Shown: positions 1 to 6,036 of the stretch, piece by piece | How positions within the stretch are numbered: position 1 is the first letter of the stretch | Layout: the number at the start of each line of letters is the position of its first letter | Assembly (NCBI GenBank): GCA_038213005.1 | Contig: JBBQTU010000164.1 | Location: forward strand, 1 to 9,878 | Source of the DNA: JBBQTU01 sp038213005 | GTDB lineage: Bacteria > Planctomycetota > Phycisphaerae > Tepidisphaerales > Tepidisphaeraceae | DNA: 9,878 nucleotides | Direction: 5' to 3' | Made by a program: the position numbers and the translations under genes | The notes under the pieces: model-generated | What the model was told of the DNA's origin: nothing | Database searches by the model: none | What the model saw: the letters and a program-made list of their open reading frames with translations, nothing else

Positions 1-112
1 TGACGCAGACAACCAACCTGGAAGAAGACCCTGAAGTAGAAGAAGACGATTCAGTGAACTGTTTGAAGAAGACCCACAGGAAGAAGACCGCATCTTCACA
101 GCGGCTGAATAG
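1..112 (+). pseudogene. Possible frameshifted 3' end of an acidic protein gene
   Basis: Four copies of GAAGAAGAC occur at 21, 39, 65 and 80. The first two read EED in the frame starting at base 3 (TNLEEDPEVEEDD), and the last two read EED only in the frame starting at base 2 (ELFEEDPQEEDRIFTAAE, stop TAG at 110-112). A single net frame change between about 47 and 65 would join them into one acidic C-terminal tail. Without it, the base-3 frame stays open to a TGA at 162-164 but turns lysine-rich. The window edge cuts off everything upstream, so no family can be assigned. It may equally be noncoding repeat DNA. If real, the gene would converge on rmuC. Confidence 0.2.
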
Positions 113-239
113 CTACAGTTTCAACTCGGCGTTGACACCCGTAGTGTATTGCTCTGAAAAGTGAATACCGCCCCCGTTCGATGCCTTGCCCGCCGCGCGA
201 GACGGAGTGAGACAGAATGGGACACTTCCGCCGATGTCC

Positions 240-270
240 CTCCGCGCCTCCGCGCCTCCGCGCCTCCGCC
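240..270. repeat. CTCCGCGC tandem repeat
   Basis: Three perfect copies of the 8-mer CTCCGCGC (240-247, 248-255, 256-263) are followed by a partial copy CTCCGCC (264-270). An 8-nt unit would change frame with each copy, which argues against coding function. Similar CCTCCGCG-type runs are, from memory, frequent between genes in planctomycete genomes. Confidence 0.75.
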
Positions 271-308
271 TTTCTCAGTTTACAGCTTTCCCCGGTTTCA
301 GCCGTTGT

Positions 309-336
309 TTCGGATTTCGAGCTTCGGATTTCGAAC
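309..336. repeat. TTCGGATTTCGARC direct duplication
   Basis: Two adjacent 14-nt copies, TTCGGATTTCGAGC (309-322) and TTCGGATTTCGAAC (323-336), differ at one base. Nothing suggests coding. This word type looks like a dispersed intergenic repeat family, which cannot be confirmed from one window. Confidence 0.7.
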
Positions 337-501
337 TTCCGCCCTCAGGCGGCGAAACTTGAGCATCTGACCCCCCAATCCGCGCCTAACTCCTTGTCCC
401 ACAAGGCCTCGCGATACCCCACCCCCACCACCGAAAATCTGCGCGCCTGCCCCCATCGTCGCTCCATCGCTACGCCGCTACGCCCCCGGGCGGCCGTGGC
501 A

Positions 502-2259
502 TCAGCCGGCCGCCACACCGGACCCGGAATCCTCTTCCCCGCCCTCTTCGTCACCGGGCGGCAAGTCCTGATCGACCCCATCCAGAGGCAGCAAGGCGGC
601 CGCCTCAGCCGGGGGGAGCTCCTGCACGTCCTTGAGCTTCCGCCCCACCGCTCGGGATCGGACTTGGGCCTTTTCGATGGTGTCGGATGCCTGATGCAGT
701 TTCTTCTGCACCGCATCCAGGACCTCACCATAGCGGCCCCACTCGGTCTTGACGGCCGCCAGGAGATTCCAGACTTCGCTCGACCGCTTCTGGATCGCAA
801 GCGTGCGAAACCCCATCTGCAGACTGCTCAGCAGCGACCAGAGAGTCGTCGGGCCAGCAATCACCACCCGGCATTCCCGCTGAATCACCTCGGGCAGCCC
901 CGGCCGGCGGATCACCTCGGCAAACAGGCCTTCGATCGGCAGGAACAGAATGCCGAAATCTGTCGTCTTGGGCGGATTGAGGTATTTGTCGCAGATATCG
1001 CGGGCGCAAGCCTTCACGCGATTCTCAAGCTGTTTGCCCGCGGCCGCCACTCCCTCAATGTCCGCCCGGTCTTGAGCCTCAAGCAGACGCTGATAGTCCT
1101 CTACCGGGAACTTGGCGTCGATCGGCAGCCAGACGGTCTGGTCGCGATCCGTCCCCTGCCCCGGCAGACGGACCGCGAACTCCACCCGCTCGCCGCCATC
1201 TTTGGTGGCCACGTTCACGGCAAACTGATCGGGATTGAGCACCTGTTCAAGCAGCGCTCCAAGCTGCACCTCGCCCCAGGTTCCGCGCGTCTTGACGTTG
1301 GTGAGCACTTTCTTGAGGTCGCCCACGCCGGTTGCCAGCGTCTGCATCTCACCAAGCCCCTTGTGTACCAGTTCCAGACGTTCGCTGACTTGTTTGAACG
1401 ACTCGCCCAGCCGCCGCTCCAGCGTCCCCTGAAGTTTCTCGTCCACGGTCTGCCGCATCTGTTCAAGGCGCGTGGCGTTGTCGGCCTGCAGGCTCTGAAG
1501 TTTGCCCTCGACCGTGACTCGCACGGCCTCCAACTTCGCCTCATTGGATTCTGACAGTTTACCGATCGCGCCTGACATGACCTCAAGTTGGCTCTTCTGG
1601 ACATTCGCCAGTTCACCCATTGTGGTGGTCATAGTCTGGGAAATGCTCTTGAGGGTCGCCACAACTTCCTCGCGCAGTTGGCTGGCGCCGGTGGCCGACT
1701 CGGTGCGAATCCTGTCGAGTTTCTCGCTGCTGGTGCTCGTCAGCAAGGCAATCTGTGCCGAGAAGGCGTCAAGCTGTGCTTTCTCGGCGACCGCCAGTTC
1801 TCTCAACGTCTTGGCCATTGTCTCGGAGATGCTCTTGAGAGTCGCCACCACCTCTTCGCGCAGTTGCCTGGCCGCGACGGCGGATTCGGCGCGAACGCCA
1901 TCCAGCCGCTCGCCGCTGGCATTGGCAAACGCGGTGAGCTGCGCAGAGAAGCCGTCAAACTGCGACTTCTGCAGAGTGGCAACATCCATCATGCGCTGCG
2001 CGACCGAGTCGCCGAACGTCTTGAAGGATTCCGTGATCTCCTGTCTTTGCTCCCGCGCTTCCTTGCCCAGTTCGTCCCGGCTGCGGGCCACTTCCTCACG
2101 GACCGCCCGCTCGGTGCGCTCCTGGGCTTTTTCGAAGGCATCAAGACGGGGAGCGAGCACCGAGGCGTCGGCCGCCGATGACTTTCGCAGCAACACAAGA
2201 AGCATCGCCATCACTGCGAGCAGAAAGGCCAGACCGACGATCAGCAGAATATCAGTCAC
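502..2259 (-). CDS. rmuC: DNA recombination protein RmuC
   Basis: This 585-residue protein belongs to the RmuC (DUF195) family, a predicted nuclease-fold protein associated with limiting recombination at inverted repeats. Residues 4-25 form one N-terminal membrane helix, so the rest is probably cytoplasmic and membrane-anchored. Residues 30-300 are coiled coil. The conserved core follows: RGTWGEVQLGALLEQVL (325-341), LPIDAKFP (378-385), KTTDFGILFLPIEGLFAEV (431-449) and GPTTLWSLLSSLQMGFRTL (469-487). The coiled coil contains a 62-residue internal repeat, with REEVVATLKSIS at both 134-145 and 196-207. The C-terminus (about 547-585) is acidic and glycine-rich, probably disordered. The start is GTG at 2259, chosen because GGAGG lies 6 nt upstream (2266-2270). 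A small ORF ends 12 nt before it, suggesting co-transcription. The family call is secure; the biochemical role is less settled in general. Confidence 0.95.
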   Translation of the reverse strand: MTDILLIVGLAFLLAVMAMLLVLLRKSSAADASVLAPRLDAFEKAQERTERAVREEVARSRDELGKEAREQRQEITESFKTFGDSVAQRMMDVATLQKSQFDGFSAQLTAFANASGERLDGVRAESAVAARQLREEVVATLKSISETMAKTLRELAVAEKAQLDAFSAQIALLTSTSSEKLDRIRTESATGASQLREEVVATLKSISQTMTTTMGELANVQKSQLEVMSGAIGKLSESNEAKLEAVRVTVEGKLQSLQADNATRLEQMRQTVDEKLQGTLERRLGESFKQVSERLELVHKGLGEMQTLATGVGDLKKVLTNVKTRGTWGEVQLGALLEQVLNPDQFAVNVATKDGGERVEFAVRLPGQGTDRDQTVWLPIDAKFPVEDYQRLLEAQDRADIEGVAAAGKQLENRVKACARDICDKYLNPPKTTDFGILFLPIEGLFAEVIRRPGLPEVIQRECRVVIAGPTTLWSLLSSLQMGFRTLAIQKRSSEVWNLLAAVKTEWGRYGEVLDAVQKKLHQASDTIEKAQVRSRAVGRKLKDVQELPPAEAAALLPLDGVDQDLPPGDEEGGEEDSGSGVAAG

Positions 2260-2265
2260 CAGCGT

Positions 2266-2270
2266 CCTCC
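2266..2270 (-). promoter_or_regulatory. Ribosome-binding site of rmuC
   Basis: Reading the minus strand, GGAGG lies 6 nt before a GTG codon. This supports the GTG start over the later internal ATG codons. Confidence 0.7.
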
Positions 2271-2271
2271 G

Positions 2272-2406
2272 TTACCGCAACATTGGGTGGGCCAGTGCAG
2301 GGCAGATGAGAATGCCGAGCCAACTTGCATCCAGAGTATCGCCTGCCGACGGGTAGCGCTCAAGCCGAATGCGACGTCCTTGCTCGGTTTTCGGTGAGCG
2401 GCTCAT
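2272..2406 (-). CDS. Possible 44-aa small ORF upstream of rmuC
   Basis: An ATG at 2406 opens a 44-codon frame ending in TAA (2272-2274), 12 nt before the rmuC GTG. It has its own ribosome-binding site: GGAGA about 6-7 nt upstream (2413-2417 region, read on the minus strand). An in-frame TAA at 2458-2460 rules out a longer form. The product begins MSRSPKTEQGRRIRLERY: basic in its first third, then a more hydrophobic stretch SWLGILICPALAHP near the end. I recognise no family. It could be a real small protein, a leader peptide that couples translation to rmuC, or chance. Position and ribosome-binding site favour translation; composition alone does not decide. Confidence 0.4.
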   Translation of the reverse strand: MSRSPKTEQGRRIRLERYPSAGDTLDASWLGILICPALAHPMLR

Positions 2407-2483
2407 GTGGCGTCTCCGGGCGGCCAGTGAAACCGGCCTCAGCAGGGGGGCGCGCCCTTAACCACTGGCGACAATGAGATAAT

Positions 2484-2498
2484 CACATATCATACGTG
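2484..2498. promoter_or_regulatory. Imperfect palindrome, candidate operator between rmuC and cydA
   Basis: CACATATCATACGTG is a 15-nt dyad around the central C (2491) with six of seven pairs matching. It overlaps the likely rmuC-side transcription start and a weak cydA-side -10 (TATCAT, 2488-2493). A second, offset dyad (ATAATC 2479-2484 with GATTAT 2500-2505) surrounds it. It does not match the FNR or Rex consensus sites I know. A redox-responsive regulator would make sense for a cytochrome bd operon, but that is inference. Confidence 0.25.
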
Positions 2499-2500
2499 CG

Positions 2501-2509
2501 ATTATAGCA
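2501..2509 (-). promoter_or_regulatory. Extended -10 promoter candidate for sORF-rmuC
   Basis: The minus strand reads TGCTATAAT, a perfect TATAAT with the TGn extension. No good -35 hexamer lies at 16-18 bp, which extended -10 promoters can tolerate. Transcription would start near 2494, giving a leader of roughly 88 nt before the small ORF at 2406. Inferred from consensus alone. Confidence 0.4.
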
Positions 2510-2538
2510 GTGGCCTGTTCTGGCTGGAGATAGCGACT

Positions 2539-3861
2539 ATGGACCCAGTTCTGCTTGCCCGAATGCAGTTTGCATTCACGATTATGTTTCACTTCCTGTT
2601 TCCGCCCATTTCGATTGGGCTGGCGTGGCTACTGGTGGTGGCCGAGTGGAAGGGGTGGAAAAACAACGATCCGGATTGGCAGCGGCTGGGCAGGTTCTTC
2701 GCCAAGTTCCTGGCCCTGACGTTTGCCATCGGGGTGGCGACCGGCATCGTGATGGAATTTCAGTTTGGCACCAACTGGTCAGAATACAGCAAGTTTGTGG
2801 GTGACATCTTCGGAGCGCCCCTGGCGGCCGAGGGGATATTTGCCTTCTTCCTGGAATCCGGCTTTCTGGGGCTTTACCTGTTCGGCCGAGGCAAGATAAG
2901 CCCACGATGGCACTGGTTTTCCATTCTGATGGTGGCGGTGGGGGCAACGATCTCGGCTTTCTGGATTATTGTCGCTAATTCCTGGCAACAAACCCCGGCC
3001 GGCTACATTATCAACGACTCGTTGCACCGCGCTGAACTGGTGAACTTCACTGAAGCCATCTTCAACCCTTCGACCCTGGTCCGCTACACGCACACGCTGA
3101 CGGCGTGCCTGGTGTGCGGGGCGTTCTATATGGCAGGGATCGCTGCGTATCTGCTGCGTAAGAATAGCGGCAACGCGGTGGCGCGCAAGGCAATGAAGCT
3201 GGCGATCTCGATCGGGCTGCCGGCGGCGATCCTCGTCGCGTTCCCAACCGGCCATGAGCACGCCCGACAGGTGGCTCGAACGCAGCCGGAGAAGTTCGCC
3301 GCCATTGAAGGGCTGTATGTCAGTGCCGACACCCAGGCGCCCCTGGTGCTGTTTGCCATCCCGCAGGACCACCCGCCAACACTCCACGCCAAGTACGAGA
3401 TCCGCGGGCTGCTCTCGTGGATGGCCTTTGGCGACATCAACGCACCGGTCATGGGTCTGGACAAGGTGCCTGCGGACGAGCGCCCGCCGCTTTGGCTGAC
3501 GTTCGTCTCGTTCCACAACATGGTGATGCTGGGCTCGGTGTTCATCCTGCTGATGACCGTGGCGGCATGGAACTGGCGCGGCGGGACTCTGTGGACCAGC
3601 CGGCGATTTCTGCTGCTGATGATGATCGCCCTGCCGCTGCCGCAGTTTGCGATTCAGTTTGGCTGGGTAACGGCCGAGGTCGGACGGCAGCCGTGGATCG
3701 TCTACAAGCTGCTGCGAACGGCCGACGCGATCTCGACGACCGTGCCAGCGGTGCAGATTCTGATCTCGCTGATCCTTCTAGGCGTGGTCGAACTCTCCCT
3801 GCTGGGTCTCTATCTGTTTCTGATGTTCAAGAAAGTCAAAGCAGGACCCGAGGCGGCGTAA
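2539..3861 (+). CDS. cydA: Cytochrome bd quinol oxidase subunit I
   Basis: CydA carries hemes b558, b595 and d and the quinol site of the membrane oxidase that reduces oxygen to water. The 440-residue protein shows the expected ligands: H18 (b595 side), H185 (b558), M328 in SFHNMVMLG (b558), acidic residues E98 and E106 in AAEGIFAFFLES, and GRQPW at 382-386. The quinol-loop residues K252 and E257 (QPEKFAAIE) fall at the same numbers as in the E. coli enzyme. It is about 80 residues shorter than E. coli CydA, consistent with a short Q-loop. The Q-loop begins FPTGHEHARQVA. One oddity: the Arg two residues before the axial Met in E. coli (R391) is His (H326) here. The start ATG has GGAG 9 nt upstream. 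It is followed by cydB after a 125-nt spacer. Confidence 0.96.
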   Translation: MDPVLLARMQFAFTIMFHFLFPPISIGLAWLLVVAEWKGWKNNDPDWQRLGRFFAKFLALTFAIGVATGIVMEFQFGTNWSEYSKFVGDIFGAPLAAEGIFAFFLESGFLGLYLFGRGKISPRWHWFSILMVAVGATISAFWIIVANSWQQTPAGYIINDSLHRAELVNFTEAIFNPSTLVRYTHTLTACLVCGAFYMAGIAAYLLRKNSGNAVARKAMKLAISIGLPAAILVAFPTGHEHARQVARTQPEKFAAIEGLYVSADTQAPLVLFAIPQDHPPTLHAKYEIRGLLSWMAFGDINAPVMGLDKVPADERPPLWLTFVSFHNMVMLGSVFILLMTVAAWNWRGGTLWTSRRFLLLMMIALPLPQFAIQFGWVTAEVGRQPWIVYKLLRTADAISTTVPAVQILISLILLGVVELSLLGLYLFLMFKKVKAGPEAA

Positions 3862-3876
3862 AGAAGCTAAATAGGA

Positions 3877-3956
3877 GAAAAGCAGAAAAGCCAAAGCAGG
3901 AAAGCAGAAACAACGAGAGGCTTAGGATCACGATCTATTTCAGCTTTTCTGCTTTC
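3877..3956. repeat. Inverted repeat in the cydA-cydB spacer
   Basis: GAAAAGCAGAAAAGC (3877-3891) and a related copy GAAAGCAGAAA (3900-3910) can each pair with GCTTTTCTGCTTTC (3943-3956). The best pairings are 13 bp (3879-3891 with 3943-3955) and 11 bp (3900-3910 with 3946-3956), so two alternative hairpins share one right arm. It lies inside an operon, so it may moderate cydA/cydB ratios, stabilise mRNA, or simply be an inserted intergenic repeat. No T-tract follows directly. Confidence 0.65.
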
Positions 3957-3986
3957 AACTTTTGAGCTTTTCCTGAAAGGACGCTT

Positions 3987-5027
3987 ATGGAAGCACTGCA
4001 ATCAACCTGGTTTATTCTCTTGTTCGTCCTGCTGGGCGGATATGCCATGCTGGATGGGTTTGACCTGGGCGTTGGCGTGCTGCACCTGACGGGCAAGACC
4101 GACGACGAGCGTCGGGTGGGACTCAACGCCATTGGACCGGTGTGGGATGGCAACGAAGTCTGGCTGGTGACGGCGGGCGGGGCACTGTTCGCGGCGTTCC
4201 CCTATGTTTACGCCACGGTGTTCAGTGCGATGTATCTGGCGCTGATGCTGGTGCTGGTGGCGCTGATCATGCGCGCGGTGTCGATCGAGTTTCGCTCGAA
4301 GGTTGAGTCCCGGCGATGGCGCGGGTTCTGGGATGTCTGCTTCTTCCTGGGCAGCCTGCTGCCGGCGATCCTTTTCGGCGTCGCGTTTGGCAACATTCTT
4401 CGCGGGCTGCCGATCAATGAGGTCAACGGCCAGCTTCGCTTCGTACCGGGCTTCTTCGGCGGGTTCTTTGACCTGCTGAATCCTTATTCGGTGTTCATCG
4501 GCATCCTGAGCCTGGCACTGTTCACGATGCACGGCTCGATCTACCTGGCGGGCAAGACTCAGGGGGCTCAGCAGGAACGTCTGCGCAGGCAGGCGCTGCC
4601 GCTGTGGATGGCGGTGCTGCTGCTCTATGTGATCGCCACAGGCTGGACGCTGGGGATCCGGTCGGAGTTGTTCAACGGGCTGGACAGCCGGCCGGTGTTC
4701 TGGGTGATGATGGCGGTGCTGGGGGCGGGACTGATCGTCACGCCCGGCGCGATCTATTCGCGCAAGTGGCTTCTCGCGTTCATGGGCTCCAGCGCGATGA
4801 TCCTCGGCATGATGGGCCTGTCGGCCGTCAGCCTCTATCCAAACCTGGTGCCGTCGACGATGGCGCCCGTGTACAACCTGACGATCTTCAACAGCAGTTC
4901 CACCGCGTACACCCTCAAGACGATGCTCATCATCGCACTGATCGGGATGCCGCTGGTGATTGCCTACACGATTGCGATCTACGTCGTGTTCAAGGGGAAG
5001 GTGAAGATCGGGCACGACAGCTATTAG
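3987..5027 (+). CDS. cydB: Cytochrome bd quinol oxidase subunit II
   Basis: CydB is the second membrane subunit of the bd oxidase; it scaffolds CydA and in E. coli contributes a proton/oxygen path. The 346-residue protein has the family signatures GGYAMLDGFDLGVG (17-30, D26 matching the conserved second Asp), WDGNEVWLVTAGGALFAAFP (53-72), GVAFGNILRGLPINEV (131-146) and LLNPYSVFIGILSLALF (163-179), and ends in a hydrophobic helix with a short basic tail. About eight or nine membrane helices are visible. The start ATG at 3987 has GAAAGGA 5 nt upstream. No cydX-like small subunit and no cydCD assembly genes are visible downstream; they may be elsewhere. Length is close to that of usual family members. 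Confidence 0.95.
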   Translation: MEALQSTWFILLFVLLGGYAMLDGFDLGVGVLHLTGKTDDERRVGLNAIGPVWDGNEVWLVTAGGALFAAFPYVYATVFSAMYLALMLVLVALIMRAVSIEFRSKVESRRWRGFWDVCFFLGSLLPAILFGVAFGNILRGLPINEVNGQLRFVPGFFGGFFDLLNPYSVFIGILSLALFTMHGSIYLAGKTQGAQQERLRRQALPLWMAVLLLYVIATGWTLGIRSELFNGLDSRPVFWVMMAVLGAGLIVTPGAIYSRKWLLAFMGSSAMILGMMGLSAVSLYPNLVPSTMAPVYNLTIFNSSSTAYTLKTMLIIALIGMPLVIAYTIAIYVVFKGKVKIGHDSY

Positions 5028-5185
5028 GCTCGGCAACGTGCCAGTTCAAGGTAAGGCCGGGTAGCGCCCTGTATGCTGGACCGCAACGTGTGGCACATCA
5101 TGGTCGCGCCCGGGCAGGGTGAGTCGATGGCCCAGTCGCTCGAACGAAGGTGCCCGAGCGATTCCGAGCGGCTAAGGAGAGAACC

Positions 5186-5214
5186 TTGACCTGCGCTGTA
5201 TGTGAAACAATAAT
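5186..5214 (+). promoter_or_regulatory. Near-consensus promoter of the phd-vapC module
   Basis: TTGACC (5186-5191), a 17-bp spacer and AATAAT (5209-5214) match 10 of 12 positions of the housekeeping sigma consensus. The predicted start, about 5221, falls on or next to the ATG at 5222, implying a leaderless mRNA. The small dyad ATGT-CTA-ACAT (5213-5223) overlaps the -10 and start site and could be where the antitoxin complex represses. The TTG of the -35 box also has AGGAG 6 nt upstream, so it could instead be a start codon. Confidence 0.5.
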
Positions 5215-5221
5215 GTCTAAC

Positions 5222-5467
5222 ATGAAGACGGCCACAGTCAGGCAGGTGCAGCATCAGCTTCGCGAGGTCCTGGGGTGGGTTGCCGCCGGTCAGAGCGTCC
5301 AAGTCACACAGAGAGGGCGCATCGTCGCGACGGTTGTCCCGCCCAAGAAGCCGCGGAAGCCTGTCATGCCTGACTTTGCCGCACGTCTGCGCGCGGACTT
5401 TCCTCATGGCGTGAAGGGCAAGCCTCTCAGCCAGATCATCAACGACCAGCGTGAGGAGCTGCGCTGA
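5222..5467 (+). CDS. Phd/YefM-family antitoxin
   Basis: This is an 81-residue antitoxin of the Phd/YefM type, which binds and neutralises the toxin encoded next and represses its own operon as a DNA-binding dimer. The N-terminal fold is clear: MKTATVRQVQHQLREVLGWVAAGQ (1-24), then QVTQRGRIVATVVP (27-40). The tail (41-81) starts with a basic Pro/Lys-rich link and would wrap the toxin. I chose the ATG at 5222 because family members usually begin at MKTATVRQ and a promoter puts the transcript start there. Alternatives in frame are ATG 5213 and TTG 5186; the TTG has a good AGGAG ribosome-binding site and would add 12 unusual residues with two cysteines. It overlaps the toxin start by 1 nt (ATGA at 5467). 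Confidence 0.88.
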   Translation: MKTATVRQVQHQLREVLGWVAAGQSVQVTQRGRIVATVVPPKKPRKPVMPDFAARLRADFPHGVKGKPLSQIINDQREELR

Positions 5468-5907
5468 TGTCGACCTATCTCGACACCGGCGTACTCATCA
5501 AGCTCTATTGCGCCGAACCGGATTCGATGAAGGCGATCCGGGTTGTCACCAGGTGCGCCGTGCCTCTGATCCTGACAGGCTTTCAGCAGCTCGAGTCGGC
5601 CAATGCTTTGCGACTGAAGGTATTCCGGAAGGAACTGCGTGAGCGCCAGCGCCAGACCGCGATGCAACGAATGGCCGAAGATGTCGCAGCGGGTGTGCTT
5701 GTGCCAACCGCCTGCGATATTGATGAGATCCTGCGTATCTCCGAGACGTTGTCGTCACAATGGACCCATGGCGTCGGCTGCCGCACGCTGGACATCCTGC
5801 ATGTTGCCACGGCCAAGGTTCTGCAGGTGCGCGATTTCGTGACTTCCGATCAGCGCCAGGCCACCCTGGCGGAACATGCGGGCCTGCACGTGCGCGGTCT
5901 CAGCTAA
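5467..5907 (+). CDS. VapC-like PIN-domain ribonuclease toxin
   Basis: This 146-residue PIN-domain protein is the probable toxin of the upstream Phd-type antitoxin. PIN toxins are metal-dependent ribonucleases that usually cut tRNA or rRNA. The acidic active-site set is present: D6 in YLDTGVLIKLY, E43 in QLESANAL, D109 in RTLDILHVATA and D128 in FVTSDQRQ. Length is normal for the family. Its ATG overlaps the antitoxin stop (ATGA), the usual sign of translational coupling. All expected catalytic residues are there, so it is probably active if made. The RNA target cannot be read from the sequence. Confidence 0.93.
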   Translation: MSTYLDTGVLIKLYCAEPDSMKAIRVVTRCAVPLILTGFQQLESANALRLKVFRKELRERQRQTAMQRMAEDVAAGVLVPTACDIDEILRISETLSSQWTHGVGCRTLDILHVATAKVLQVRDFVTSDQRQATLAEHAGLHVRGLS

Positions 5908-5910
5908 ACA

Positions 5911-5941
5911 CACCACGCCACAAGCGCGACACGGGGCGGGA
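5911..5941 (+). repeat. Left copy of a 31-nt direct repeat
   Basis: This stretch, 4 nt after the vapC-like stop, matches 6855-6885 at 27 of 31 positions without gaps; both end in ACGGGGCGGGA. In the right copy that end forms the left arm of a strong hairpin, whose partner arm is missing here. The pair encloses the second toxin-antitoxin module and the small membrane ORF. It may be a degenerate dispersed terminator-like repeat or a footprint of insertion. Confidence 0.6.
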
Positions 5942-5996
5942 CGCGGGAAACACGGATGTGGCGCAGCCCCAATGATCTCGACGCTCCTGGGGCCGC

Positions 5997-6026
5997 TCGA
6001 CATGCCGGCCAATTTGGTGGTAAAAT
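5997..6026 (+). promoter_or_regulatory. Promoter candidate of the brnTA-like module
   Basis: TCGACA (5997-6002), an 18-bp spacer and TAAAAT (6021-6026) match 10 of 12 consensus positions. Transcription would start near 6033, leaving only about 4 nt before the ATG at 6037. No ribosome-binding site would fit in that leader. An AATAAT at 6024-6029 is an overlapping alternative -10. Confidence 0.4.
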
Positions 6027-6036
6027 AATCAGCGGG

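Larger units (their letters stand above)
113..501. other. Noncoding stretch with short repeats, downstream of rmuC
   Basis: I see no gene here; the open frames running through it are low-complexity or antisense extensions into rmuC. It holds three GRGAC words spaced exactly 10 nt apart (199, 209, 219), a 6-bp stem GGGACA/TGTCCC (219-224 with 235-240), a CTCCGCGC tandem repeat and a 14-bp TTCGGATTTCGARC duplication. There is no clear T-tract terminator for rmuC, which ends at 502. Confidence 0.5.

Noticed and set aside
1..501. CRISPR-like or phase-variable repeat array
   Set aside because: The repeats are short (8-14 nt), adjacent or irregularly spaced, with no unique spacers of constant length and no cas genes nearby.
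217..1554. 445-codon plus-strand open frame
   Set aside because: It lies antisense to rmuC, whose conserved motifs fix the coding strand; the frame is Leu/Arg/His-rich without any recognisable domain and starts in repeats.
4002..5036. 344-codon minus-strand open frame
   Set aside because: Antisense to cydB; composition dominated by His, Gln and Arg, typical of a shadow frame.
5136..5161. TCGCTCG/CGAGCGA stem-loop after cydB
   Set aside because: Only 7 bp with a 12-nt loop and no T-run; too weak to call a terminator in such GC-rich DNA.
5073..5189. 38-codon ORF after cydB (starts MLDRNVWHIMVAPGQG)
   Set aside because: No ribosome-binding site, no hydrophobic segment as expected for a CydX-type subunit, and it runs through the vapBC-like promoter region. 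It cannot be excluded but is not supported.
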